Source: Astragalus membranaceus
Lineage: Eukaryota; Streptophyta; Magnoliopsida; Fabales; Fabaceae
NCBI GenBank assembly: GCA_039519185.1
Contig: CM076847.1
Location: 41,636,916-41,700,915, forward strand
DNA: 64,000 bases
Direction: 5' to 3'
The first letter of the stretch is position 1. Each line of letters begins with the position of its first letter. This document shows positions 31,051 through 43,400 of this stretch, piece after piece. The position numbers and the translations under genes are program-made. The notes under the pieces were generated by a model. The model had not been told where the DNA came from and made no database searches. It worked only from the letters and a program-made list of their open reading frames with translations.

Positions 31051-34000
31051 GGGCTTAATGAAGTGTTTGAGGCTAATGGGAGGATGAGTTTTGTTTGGCG
31101 TTGATTGACGGTTAATGGTCTATGAGGAAGATGGTTATTGGGCTTGTTTGGGCTCTGTTAAAGCAAATTCGTGTCTCATGGTCGAATGACTAAGAGGTTT
31201 GATGTTGAGGCCAAAGGAAGTGTTTGAAGGTTTATGGAATCAGGTGTTGGAATGATGAAGTGTTTGAATGTTTATTTAGACAAAGATCTCTTGTATTTTG
31301 TGGTAACATGTACCAGCTCACCACTTACATTTCTTTTGTATTTTATTTTGTTTTGGGGTTTTCATTTTTGAATCCCCGCCCCCCCCCCTTTTTTTTTGAT
31401 TTTCTCTTTTTCCTTTTTTTTTGTTTTATGATTCTTTTCCTTCTTCGACTCGGGTGAGCTGATAAAAAGTGATGCACTGTTTTTTTTTTATTTGGGGTGA
31501 TCCTTGTCTAGGGTGATTTTTGGATTTTGGTTTTTCTTGGCTCAAGGTGGGTAGGAAAGGGACTTTCTGGGATTTTGGGGTTTTTTGAGGAGATGCCCAA
31601 ACTTCAATTCAAATCCCGATTGCTTATTTCTATAAGACTTAATTTTAGAACAATAATTTATCTATCTTCATGTGTTTGCTCTTTTTTCTTTTTTTTTTGT
31701 GCCCTAATTTTTGCCTGGACCGCTCTTTGTGAGTTTTCAGTCCACCGGGCGCTCCTTTTTGCCTAGGCCTCCCTTTGCGGGTTTTCAACCTAGCGAGCTT
31801 GTTTTCTTGTTTATTATATTATTATTATTATTTTTTTTTTGAGAGACTTGCACTGAAGGAATATGATACCGACAAGGAAAATTAGTGATCACAGACTTGC
31901 CCCAGCATGGAGGAAAATTAGTGATCACAGACTTGCCCCAGCATGGGGGCCCAGCATGGGGAGAATATGCACTTTATGGGTGGACGGGGTGGGACTAGAC
32001 TTGGACGGGAAACTGTGGTAAGGGAGGAAAACCAACGGACTCAAACAAGAGAATGTACTCATAGCATGCACGCTCATTAGAAGAATGCTTCACAGAGAGT
32101 TAACATCAGTTAAAAATTTGTTTTTTTCTTTGACACACTATTTCAGTCTTTTGTCATAGAATGGATGGGATGCAGTGCTTTTGAAAGAAATGGAAATGAG
32201 CTATTGATTTGAAAAACTGAGTGCCTTGGAACCCCTTGAGTTTACAACCAAGTAAGGATAAACTTTTTCAAAAAGGATGATTGTTTCGCAAGAACGTCTC
32301 GCTTCTCATCACAACTCTTATTTTATACAATGAATGAATGAACAAATTATGATATGCAAGTATGATGCAAATGCGTGGAGAATGACCACTCGAAGAGTGT
32401 GGCTTATTCTAACTAATTTTGTTATTTTTAATGCAAGACAAAATATGGAATGCCAATGCGAATGATGCAAGAATGATGCCTCCTTTTTTTCAAAATGATT
32501 TTTTGATTTTGATTTTTTTTTTATTTATTTTTTAGAGGCGAGACAAGGTACGAAATGCCAATGCCCCCTTTTTCTTTTGAATGATGAAAGATGCAGGAAT
32601 GATGCTTTTTTCTAAATGATGATTTTTTAGAGGCAAGGCAAAGTATGAAATGCCAACGCCCCTTCCTTTTTTGAAAGATGCATGTATGGAGGAATGATGT
32701 ATTTGAACCAAAGTGATGAGGTTAATGAAATGGTGCATGAATGCTACATGATGATTTTTATTCATGATTATGAATGAGATGCTTTCTTGTTTTCATTTTT
32801 TTTTGTGCAATGAAATGCATGATACTCACAATGATTTTCTTTTTTTTTTGTTTTTTAGTTTTGGAACATGATTTTGAAAATTATTTGGAGATGCAAATGA
32901 TTTATTGAAAAAAAGGTTTTAGAAAAATGTGCTTGACGGGGTATAGCCCGTTCCTACGTATCCCCATTGTAATGAGGAATCAAAGCTTACGTAGTTCTAC
33001 TGTGTCTCTTTTTTGTTTTTGAAATAATGCTTATGCATGAATGCCTCGTCTTGGATGAACTTGACGAGGATTTTTTGCATGATTATAAATGAAATGCTTA
33101 TGCTAAGCAGATGATAATTGTTTTTTTTTGTTTTATCTTTATGTAATGAAGGGGAATGCAAGATGAATGGTTTTTTTCAAAATCGGAATTTTATGCAATG
33201 CAAATGATGCAATGATGCAGTGATGCAATGATGCCCCTTTTTTTTGTGTTTTTGCAGAAAGAGGATATTTACAGGTGGTGATTTGAAAATTTTCACACTA
33301 TATGCCACCTCATATAGGCGAAAAGGAAAAGAATATCTTTTTTTGATTTTCGAAAATTCTGAAGGAAAAATTGATTGAACTGAATGCAACAATGCATCAC
33401 ACAATTTGGAAAACCCTTGTGACCTAAAAGGGGGTAGAACCTATGATCTAAGGTATTTTAGGGATAATCTTCTCATGTAGCTCTATTCACACCCTCACAA
33501 AGGTTATCAGAGCCACAGTCCCTCTCATGAAAATCTCTGTAAATGCAGCAAACTGCTAGATACGAAGCATCATGAAAGAGCACAACTCTGATTGAAACTT
33601 TCGTGAGTAGCCAAACGGACAAAGGTCCTGATGGGCTCCCACTACTTGAATCCACTCATCCTATGGTATCCTAACAGACCTGGGTTATGGTCTCTTTCTC
33701 TAATCATGTAGCCTCAAGGTACAAGTGTGTGTGCGAAGGGCATTTCCTTAAAAACTACCCCACCTGCAATTGAAAATCCAGAACAGTCCAGACAATAGAA
33801 AGCAACAACATGTCGTCTACCCTAGGGTTCAATACCAATCAAATACAACTAATCTAGGGTGCCAACAACAATGCACTACTTACCTCAAGAAAGGGAGCAA
33901 AGAAGAAGGGGACATGACAAGAGAGGGGAAATATGCATGAGGGAACTAAGCATTTAAGCAAAGAAGTAACTATCTATTATTTTAATCAAAATCAAACATA

Positions 34001-34138
34001 GAAGAAGGATGCATATGGATGCAACATGCTTATGAAAAAGAAGAAGAATAGAGACAAAGCAAGATGTTCAAATCAATCACACAAACCACACACTTAATTA
34101 ATTAGGCTTGACCCACTTTTGAAAAAAAAGTTTTTTAG
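31051..34138 (-). other. E4 internal region, part 2 and leader: no gene recognised
   Basis: AT-rich and T-run-rich DNA with no credible frame. It includes a direct duplication GAAAATTAGTGATCACAGAC (near 31878 and 31912), degenerate GATGCAATGATGC repeats (32340-33240) and another TACGTA hairpin unit (32931-32997). A hairpin at 33609-33637 has stems AGCC/GGCT and GGAC/GTCC. A purine-rich block (33880-34060) resembles the E6 leader. In minus-strand order this is the leader after the primer site. Confidence 0.72.
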
Positions 34139-34156
34139 TCCCCAGTGAAGTCGCCA
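34139..34156 (-). other. E4 primer-binding site (tRNA-Arg)
   Basis: Same 18-nt sequence as in E6 (minus strand TGGCGACTTCACTGGGGA), two bases from the LTR start at 34159. The shared primer site and neighbouring GTCCCCAGTGAAGTCGCCAGC link E4 to the Ogre group. Confidence 0.87.
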
Positions 34157-34158
34157 GC

Positions 34159-35053
34159 TGTTGCGCCCGAAAAAGTCCCCGAGGGAAAACCTTCCTCGTT
34201 CACAACTTTTCCTAAAGTCAATGAAGCCGCCACCAATATTTATTAAGGAAAATATTAGGAAAACCTTTTTTGGAAAGCGATTGGTCTTGCGAAACTAGAG
34301 AATAGGGTTCGGGGGTCGGTTACGCGCAGGGAAGGTGTTAGCACCCCACACGTCCTCTCTACTGAGAGGGAACCTTTAATTAAATGTGTGGTTTTAGTGT
34401 GTTGACTTGAAAATACTTAATTTTGCCTCTCTACTTCTTATTGAAAAAGTCTTAACAAAAATCTTTATTTATTAGGAAAAAAAGGGGGAAAAATGATTTT
34501 TTAGAAAAAGTGCTTGACGGGACATGGCCCGCTCCTACGTATCTCCCGGTGCGATGGAGAATTCAAAGCTACGTAGTTCTTGGTTCTTTCGAAAACGATT
34601 GTTTGAAAACTTATTGTAAAAATGATTTTTATTTGTTATGCTTGACGGGATGTGACCCGCTCCTACGTATCTCCCGGTGCGATGGAGACTTCAAAGCTAC
34701 GTAGTTCCTCTTTGTCTTTTTGAAAAGTTTTTGTTTTTTATCCTTTTTTAGTGAGTTTTCGAAATAGGACGAGCATTTAGTGAATGATTAAACTAACCAA
34801 GGTTATGGGTAATCACCGCTAAGTACTCTAGAAAATGAGAGTCAATACCACTAGTCAGACGAACCAAGGTTCTGATTCACTATTAGTAGCAACCCGTTTT
34901 TATTTGCTCTTTTGAAAGTGGTCTTCGAAAGGGATTGATTGGCACGAATGATCAAGCTAACAAAGGTTATGAGTGATCATTGCTTGTTGTTCTTTTGGGG
35001 AAAAGACATTGCTACCAATGGCTAGACGAACAAAGGTTCTGATTAGCCACTAG
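34159..35053 (-). repeat. E4 5' LTR, first part (interrupted by E3)
   Basis: Matches the left LTR from 21455 with scattered differences. It contains TACGTA units at 34512-34579 and 34640-34707 and hairpins like those of the left copy. E3 inserted just after the hairpin arm TTAGCCACTAG, using ACTAG (35049-35053 and 54068-54072) as target. The LTR resumes at 54073. Confidence 0.93.
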
Positions 35054-37290
35054 TGTAACACCCAGGTTTTTCTAACATGTAGAAATACCGAAAGTGCACA
35101 GATGCGGAAAAATTCAGAGGACACAGTTCCTGTTTAAGTTTTGGACATACAAACTTTTTCCGAAATAAAACATAATCGGAAATAACATTAATTCATAAAA
35201 TAGAAGTTTATCGGTTCCATACCGAGTGGATTACAATATCCAAGTCCAAATACCAAACAGAAACATAAACGGTTCATATAACTCATAATCAATACAAGCT
35301 TATACAACCAATTAGGACAACAAAAGAACAAAGGAATCAAATGACTAAGTCTTCAGCACCTCCAAGAGTATATCAACTACTCGTGCACAATAGTCTTCCT
35401 TTTTCCCTGCTTCTCTGAAAAACAACAAATATGGATAGGGTGAGATAACATTATCTCAGTGAGTCCTACCGTGCCCCCTCACTGACACTCGGTTCAATTA
35501 TTAAACCGTTAACAATGTTTAATTAGCTACCATTAGCTATAATCGAAATGCCAAGAAAATCGTGTTCTCTTTTATATTTTTAATAGCTTAGCTCAACCGA
35601 CTGCACAACTGCTAATCCCGGTAGCTATAGCTTAACATCTGCCGACTGCACAACTGCTAATCCCGGCAATGTTAACTTATAATCAATAACTTAGCACAAG
35701 CCGACTGCACCACTGCTAATCCCGGCAACCCGTGAGTTGACCACGCCAAAACACATTCAGGGCCTAGGTAAGGGGTCATGACTACCCTCCCTAGTATGCT
35801 ACTTGTCGGGTCGTCACCCAACGCGATTTATGTATGACAATACATAACGATTTCTCGAGAGTTAGATAATATATATCTTTCCGATCACCAAAGGATCAAT
35901 CACAATATCTTTTTAGATAATTTATATCTTATTGATCTATAACCCGTTTTGATGAATTTATGAACATCCGGCGTTATAATCATATTGTAATGTATTATTG
36001 ACTTATAACCCGTTTTGATGAATCTATAGACATCCGGCATTATAATCATATATAGTTGATATATATATAAATATATATTCATTCTATCCATCAGACGGTG
36101 TACCCACACGTATACTAGGGTTTCGGTTTTTCGATCAAATAGGCTTTCAAAGCTCTTTTTCAAAATCATGAGTTGAACAAGTTCGAAATAAGGTTTTCAG
36201 TGAGGCAATCCCTTTTTGAATGGTTGAGAAAGAAATTAGAAAAGGTTCGGGATCAAACGGAGCAACAAAACGAGAAAACGGAAGCCTGTAACAGAACTAC
36301 ACGCACGACCCGTGCCCAGGGGCGCACGACCCGTGCGTGGTGCACTACTCAGGACCCATCTACCAGAAGGAAGCGCACGATTCGTGCCCAGGGGCGCATG
36401 ACCCGTGCGTCTCGTTCTGTTTCCAATACTTCCAACCCGAAGCAGGCGCACGATCCGTGCCCAGGGGCGCACGATCCGTGCCCAGGGGCGCACGGTCCGT
36501 GCGACCTGTGTCTGTTACCAGAATTTCACATTTTTCTCATTTTCGCTCTTCGTTCTCATCCGATTCGATTTCTAATTTCAATCACCTGAAACTCAGAAAA
36601 TTTCTAGAATATATATTTCTAGTAGTACACAATTCATTTCATTTGAACGATTTAAATCAAAATCTCATTTAAACCGTAAAACACCGTTTTGACTCAAAAA
36701 CGCTTTTCAGTTCTAAGTCTTTTGTAAACAGAAAATGTGACCAAGGGATTCCATATCGAAAACATGTTCAGAATATCAAAATGCCCTATCGTGAGTAGAA
36801 CTCACCGTGATGTCGATTTCGCTAGGAGCCACGATCGAAACGTGAAACGGCCGAACACTAGGACGCACGAACAATCACCAACAATGCTGGAACAGTAACT
36901 AGCTTGACTGAATAGCTTGGAGCAGCAACCCTAAGTGATTTGGACTCCCTCCAAACTCTAACACAGGTACTAGACTTCACTTTTGACAGTCCCACTGAAC
37001 ATGCAAAAGGAGTGGCAGCTCAAAACTCCATTGACATCACCATTGAAGCTTCAAGCTTCGAAAATGGAACAAGAGGTAGGGGAAGAATCAGGCCTCGAAA
37101 TTAGGTCCATTGAATTCAGAATTGGAAATGGAGTGGGATGGGAGTGAGGGTTCTTACATGCAATGGAGATTTCAGCTGCAGCCTTCCTCTTCTCCTCCAA
37201 GCTGGCGCCTCCTCTCTCTCTATCCTTCAGCTTTTCCTTTTTTCTGAATTTTGGTGAAATGGTTAAGTATGGCTGAAGGTGCAGGTTAAA

Positions 37291-37338
<48 letters not shown>

Positions 37339-37535
37339 AGGGTGTGAAATTCCAATTTCGTCCTTCAGCTTAAGATGTTATAATTAACCATGACTAAGCC
37401 GCAATTAATTTGGACTAGAATTTCCTTGGACTTTTCCTCGAATAATAATCCCCGAGACACGACTAATTATTCCCACAAATAAATAATCGGTCCTAGGCAT
37501 CATAATACGAGTCTTTAAAATTTAGGGATGTTACA
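35054..37535 (-). repeat. E3 3' LTR
   Basis: 2,482 bp, from TGTAACACCCAGGTTTTTC to TTTAGGGATGTTACA. It includes triplicated CCGACTGCACAACTGCTAATCCCGG hairpins (35596-35726), a TATA-like TATAAAT on the minus strand at 35926-35920, the GCACGACCCGTGC array (36303-36502) and an (AT)22 run at 37293-37336 that is only a few units long in the other LTR. Small frames here are not genes. Confidence 0.93.
36303..36502 (-). promoter_or_regulatory. GCACGAYCCGTGC palindrome array in E3 LTR
   Basis: Seven imperfect palindromes start at 36303, 36324, 36374, 36396, 36448, 36469 and 36490, so gaps are 21, 50, 22, 52, 21 and 21 bp. Units join as GCGCACGAYCCGTGCCCAGGG. It lies about 380 bp upstream (minus strand) of the TATA-like box at 35920. 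The right LTR has a shorter version (about 52885-53065). Enhancer role inferred from position only. Confidence 0.7.
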
Positions 37536-37584
37536 ATCTCCCCAACTTTTAAAAAATTTGTCCTCAAAATTGACGAAACATACC

Positions 37585-37919
37585 TTACCGAAAGAGATAG
37601 GGATATCGAGCACTCATGTCCTCTTCCAGTTCCCAGGTAGCCTCTTCGACTGAAAAGCCGTCCCAGACCACTTTGACAATCGGAATCGTCCTAGAACGCA
37701 GAGTCTTCACACCACGCTCCAAGATATACCGTGGATAAGGTTGAAATGACAAATCTGGTCGTAGGTCAATAGTATCAACACTCAATGGCTGATGCAAGTC
37801 GGGAACATACTTCCTCAACTGAGACACGTGGAACACATCGTGGAGGTTTGATAGGGCCGGAGACAATGCGAGGCGATAGGCAACTGGCCCAATCCGCTCG
37901 ATGATTTGGAAAGGTCTCA
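37585..37919 (-). pseudogene. E3 pol C-terminus: GPY/F module and chromodomain
   Basis: The end of the E3 polyprotein, separated from the rest by E2. It shows the GPY/F-type integrase end (RPFQIIERIGPVAYRL, LHDVFHVSQLRKY) and a chromodomain (ERGVKTLRSRTIPIVKVVW, EEATWELEEDM). Chromodomains of this group tether integrase to chromatin marks such as methylated H3K9. The frame is open up to the E2 insertion point with target TCTCA (37915-37919). Confidence 0.9.
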
Positions 37920-40419
37920 TGTAACACCCCTTTTCTATAACTTTACTTTTTAATAAAATCAGAGTCTTTTTTTTTTTTTTGAAAACAATTAAGGTGGAGT
38001 GCTACACTTACTCCATAAAAATCACGATACATAACACCATAAGAAAAGGCTTAGTTCGCATCAACTAAATCCAATCACCATCAGCAGCGGAATAATAATC
38101 AATTCAAAATTAAAACCAATACATCACCAATGAAAAACTAACAGTTTTAGGAAAATAAAGCATAAATATAAGGACACCCCCCCCCCTGGTGCTACGTATC
38201 AGAGCGTGACACTTCCTACCAGACGAAGGCATAAGAAATCCTTCACTCATTATTACCTGCACGTTGCCGACATAAGAAGCAACATAAAAGCAGTAGGGTG
38301 AGTCTCTTTTCATAATTAATAACATATGAGAATTAAGCACTGCATAGGAAAAGGAAACCAGGCACACCAATTCATAACAATAGGGAACAATCGCATCAGC
38401 ATACTAAATTCCAAGCAGCACTATATAATATATGATTATGTATGTAATGCAACCCAAAACTCCACGGGTACATGCATGTCGGATCCGTCACCAAATACAA
38501 ATAGGCCGTAGCCTCTGCTCACCAAATTAAATTAGGCCGTAGCCTCTGCTCACCAATAGTGCACATGTTTCATGAGATGCTATGGAAATGCATCACAACA
38601 CACCAAGTCCAATCAATTCACCATTTTAAATTCATGATATCACCATAGTACATTAATCAACTCACCAACTTAAAATTAGGCCGAAGCCTCTGCTCACCAA
38701 TCTCACCTCATCACACTCACCAATTCAGCTCACCACTCACACCAACACCAAATCAAATAGACCAACTTAGAACATTGACACGACATAGGGAAAGTGGGTA
38801 AAAATAGCCATTTAGACACTTAAACACCATCAGCCAGAAACAACAGTAAAAATAATTTATTTTTGCATAAAAATGAGACTATTGGATAGGCAATGAAATT
38901 AGCTTCAAAACGCATTTTGAACCGTTGAATTTGGATAACCGAGTCAAAAGTTACATCAAAAACAATTTAAGAAAAATGTTAGACATTCTGGAAACTGGCG
39001 CATGGGCGCTGGGCGCCCAGGGGCAACACAGCGCTTGGCGCCCAGGAGCAACACGCGCAACAGCGCACAGGCGCTAGGCGCCCAGAGGAACAACACGCAC
39101 ACAGGCGCTGGGCGCCCAGGAAGGCAACACGCGCATAGGCGCTGGCGCCCAGAAGCAACAACGCGCACAGGCGCGCCCAGGGAACAGCAGCAACATGGCG
39201 CCCAAGCACTAGGCGCCTAAGGCCAACATGCAACACAACTCATTTTTCTTCGAAATTTATTTTACACGAGCCAAATGCTCAGGACATGAAAACTCAATAA
39301 AAATTTTATCAAAAGCTGAACATTATTTTTGGCGCCCATGCACTGGGCACCTAGTGAAAATACGCAACTCAACTCCTTTGATGACCAAAATCAGTTTTCA
39401 TGAGCCATTTTACCCAAGTATAAAAACCTGAAAACAATTTTCACAAAACTATCACCAGAACTTTGGGGCCCTTGGCGCCCATGACTCAAGCAACGAGTGC
39501 CAAAACTGGCAGCACAGGAACACAGGGTGGCAACACAGGCAACAGGGACAGCAACACAGAATGGCAACACAGTGACACAGAATTTTCAGAAAACTGGCGC
39601 AGCACACTGCTGGGCGCCTGGCGCCCATGACTAGGCGCAACACTGAAAATTTCAGCAACATGCTTATGGCGCCCAAGGCGCCTAGGGGCTCCTAAACAGA
39701 ATTTTTCTCACTTTCATTCACCAAACTAAATTCATCAAACGCCCAATTATACATATATTTCTAAAATGTCACCATGATTCTCAATTTCACCACATAATCA
39801 CCAAATAATCATATACTCAAACATATGGTCTACAATTCGCATTTTGCCACAATTCAAGCATCAATCATAAAATTCTCAACATAATAATTCAACAACAACA
39901 TCACAATATTATAATTCCTCAACAACAACACAATTCAATCATGGAACTAACCTAGGACCCTAACCCTAAGCAATTCATAATTCGCATACTCATTAAGAAC
40001 AAAAAGAGGACCCCCTAACCTTATGGAAGTCGAATTTGCTAGCCAAGCTCCAAGTGAAGAATGCGAACCACCAATGAGCCTCCTCCTCCTCTCTATGAGC
40101 TTTGCCCCTTTCTCCTTCTTCTCTTCGCAACTCTCTTCTCACTCCCCTCTTACGTTTCTTTTTCTTTCTTTTCTCACTTGGGTGAATTGCCACTAACTCC
40201 CTAGACCCCAAATGAATTCGACTCCTATGCCAAAGAAATGGGCCTCGGGCCTAATTGTGGATCACGGGCCCTTGCTCGCACCACTTAAATAGTGACAACA
40301 CCCCCTAATAAAAATAAAATAAAATAATTAAACTCGAATTATTTAATTAAATTAAATAAATATTGTAAGCCTTAAATAACTTAATTAAATAAATAATTAA
40401 ATTATTTTGGGGCGTTACA
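37920..40419 (-). repeat. E2 3' LTR
   Basis: 2,500 bp, from TGTAACACCCCTTTTCTATAAC to TATTTTGGGGCGTTACA. Notable parts: the anti-primer motif GTATCAGAGC on the plus strand at 38196-38205, repeats of AGGCCGTAGCCTCTGCTCACCAA (38490-38700), dense GGCGCC/GGGCGCCC palindromes (38996-39700) and a pyrimidine-rich block (40075-40175). The TATA box is not clear. Confidence 0.95.
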
Positions 40420-40434
40420 ACTCTCCCCCACTTA
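40420..40434 (-). other. E2 polypurine tract
   Basis: Minus strand TAAGTGGGGGAGAGT, directly against the LTR start TGTAACGCCCC. Its first bases overlap the stop codon of gag-pol. Confidence 0.88.
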
Positions 40435-43400
40435 GAATATTTCGTCCTCGAAATTACCTGAATCAAACAACTCCGGATATGCTTCCCGCATCTTACTCTC
40501 CAGCTCCCAAGTCACACTCTCACCAGCAGCTCCTAACCACACCACCTTCACCAAAGGAATTTCTTTCCCTCTCAGAATCTTCACTTCTCTATCTTCAATT
40601 CGCACAGGCATAGTCTCAACCGTGAGATTATCCCGTACCTCTACATCGTCCATCTGAATTACATGAGGCGGGTCCGGAACATACTTTCGAAGTTGTGACA
40701 CGTGAAACACGTCATGCAAGTTCGAAAGATTAGGCGGCAAGGCCACCCTATAGGCAACACTTCCCACCCTCTCCGTAATCTGATACGGACCAATGAAACG
40801 GGGAGTTAACTTCTTAGATTTCAAGGCACGCCCAACACCAGTCACCGGAGTGACCCTCAGAAACACATGATCACCTGCTTGAAACTCTAGATCCTTCCTT
40901 CTCTTATCATGATAGCTCTTTTGTCGACTCTGCGACGCTTTCATCTTCTCACGGATTAATTTTACCTTCTCAGTTGTTTCTCGCACAATCTCAGGCCCCA
41001 ACACTGCACTCTCCCCAGATTCATACCAACACAACGGAGTCCTACATCTCCGACCATACAACGCCTCAAACGGTGCCATACCAATACTAGAGTGAAAACT
41101 GTTGTTATAGGTGAATTCTATCAACGAAAGATGAGAATCCCATGAACCTCCCTGCTCAAGAACACATGCCCTCAACAAGTCTTCTAACGACTGAATAGTC
41201 CTCTCCGTCTGACCATCTGTCTGCGGATGATAAGCGGAGCTCAACCTCAACTTAGAACCCAAAGCTTCTTGCAAACTTTTCCAAAATTCAGATGTGAATC
41301 TCGGATCTCTATCAGATACAATACTAAGCGGAACGCCATGCAACTTCACAATAGTCTTGATGTAGATTTCTGCCAACCTTGGAACTGGATAAGTCATATT
41401 AATTGGTAAGAAATGAGCAGACTTAGACAACCTGTCCACAACCACCCATATAGCATCAAACCCTCTCACTGTATTTGGCAAACCAGTTACAAAATCCATG
41501 GAAATGCTATCCCATTTCCATTCCGGAATCTCCAATGGTTGCATCAACCCCGCAGGCTTTTGATGCTCAATTTTAGACTTCTGACAAGTCAGACAAGAAT
41601 ACACAAACTGAGCCACATCCTTCTTCATACCAGGCCACCAGAACATTTTCTTCAAATCTTGGTACATTTTCGTAGCCCCGGGATGGATACTCAACTTGCT
41701 TCTATGGCTCTCCTCAAGAATCATTCTCTTCATCTCAGCATCGTCAGGAATGCAGATCCTATCCCTGAATCTCAATACACCTTGGGAATCTAACTTGAAA
41801 TCTCTATCCACACCTTGATCATTCACGACTAACAGGTCTACCAACTTTACATCTGATTTTTGTGCTTCTCGGACACTAACCAAAAATTCATTGCCGATCT
41901 TCAACATCCCCAATCTGACACTCTGCGGTGTCACTTCACAAACCAGACTCATGTCCCGAAACTGCTCAATCAACTCTAACTCTTTCACCATCATAGCCGA
42001 CATATGCAAACTCTTCCGACTTAAAGCATCAGCCACGACATTAGCTTTGCCGGGGTGATAGTTCAAGCCAAAATCATAATCTTTCAGCAATTCTAACCAA
42101 CGTCTCTGTCTCATATTTAGCTCCTTCTGATCAAACAAGTATTTCAGACTCTTGTGGTCACTAAACACTTCAAATCTGGTACCATACAGATAGTGCCTCC
42201 AAATTTTCAGCACAAACACAATTGCAGCTAGTTCCAAATCATGAGTAGGGTAGTTCTTCTCATGGGTCCTCAACTGTCTGGACGCATAAGCTACTACCTT
42301 ACCCTCTTGCATCAATACACCTCCCAAACCCATCTTGGAAGCATCGCAATATACTACAAACGGTCGATCAGGAACAGGCAAAGTCAAAACGGGCGATGTG
42401 GTCAACCTCTTCTTCAACTCATTGAAGCTCTCCTCACAGCGTGCATCCCACACAAAAGCTTTTCCCTTACACGTCAATTGAGTCAACGGAAGTGCCAACT
42501 TCGAGAAACCTTCAATAAATCTCCTATAATAACCAGCTAATCCCAAGAAGCTTCTGATTTCTGTAACTGACTTCGGGCTCTCCCATTGAGACACAGCATC
42601 AACCTTGGCTGGGTCCACAGCTATACCATTACCAGAGATAATATGACCAAGGAAACCTACTTCATTCAGCCAGAACTCACACTTAGACAATTTTGCATAC
42701 AATTTCTTTTCTTTCAACACTTCTAGCACTAACCTCAAATGTTCTGCGTGCTCCTCTTCTGTTTTAGAATACACCAGAATGTCGTCAATAAACACCACTA
42801 CAAACCGATCCAGGTAACTATTGAAAGTACGATTCATGTACTCCATAAACACACCCGGCGCGTTGGTAACACCAAACGGCATCACAGAATACTCATAGTG
42901 CCCATATCTCGTTCTGAAAGCGGTTTTCTGAATGTCTTCATCCTTTACCTTGATCTGGTGATAACCCGACCTCAAATCGATTTTACTAAACACCTTAGCA
43001 CCTACCAACTGGTCCATTAGATCATCAATTCTGGGAAGCGGATACCTGTTCTTTATTGTCACTTTGTTCAATTGCCTATAATCGACACAAAGTCTCATGC
43101 TCCCGTCCTTCTTTTTCACTAACAATACCGGAGCACCCCACGGTGACACACTTGGCCTTACAAATTTCTTCTCAAGCAGATCTTCTAATTGCTTTTTCAA
43201 TTCAGACAACTCTGAGGCTGACATTCGGTACGGTGCCATAGACACAGGCCTAGTACCAGGTATAAGATCAATGGCAAACTCAACCTCCCTCTCTGGCGGA
43301 ACACTTGGAATTTCATCTGGGAACACTTCAGGGAACTCACACACTACTTGAACCCTTTCAATGATTGCCTGATTCTCAGCAGACAATGACGCCATCAAAG

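Noticed and set aside
39959..39972. CCCTAACCCTAA, telomere-like
   Set aside because: Only two units, inside the E2 LTR, repeated at the same place in the other LTR; not a telomeric tract.
42241..43351. Plus-strand frames opposite E2 gag-pol
   Set aside because: Antisense shadows of the conserved RT coding region; the same frames appear opposite E5 pol.
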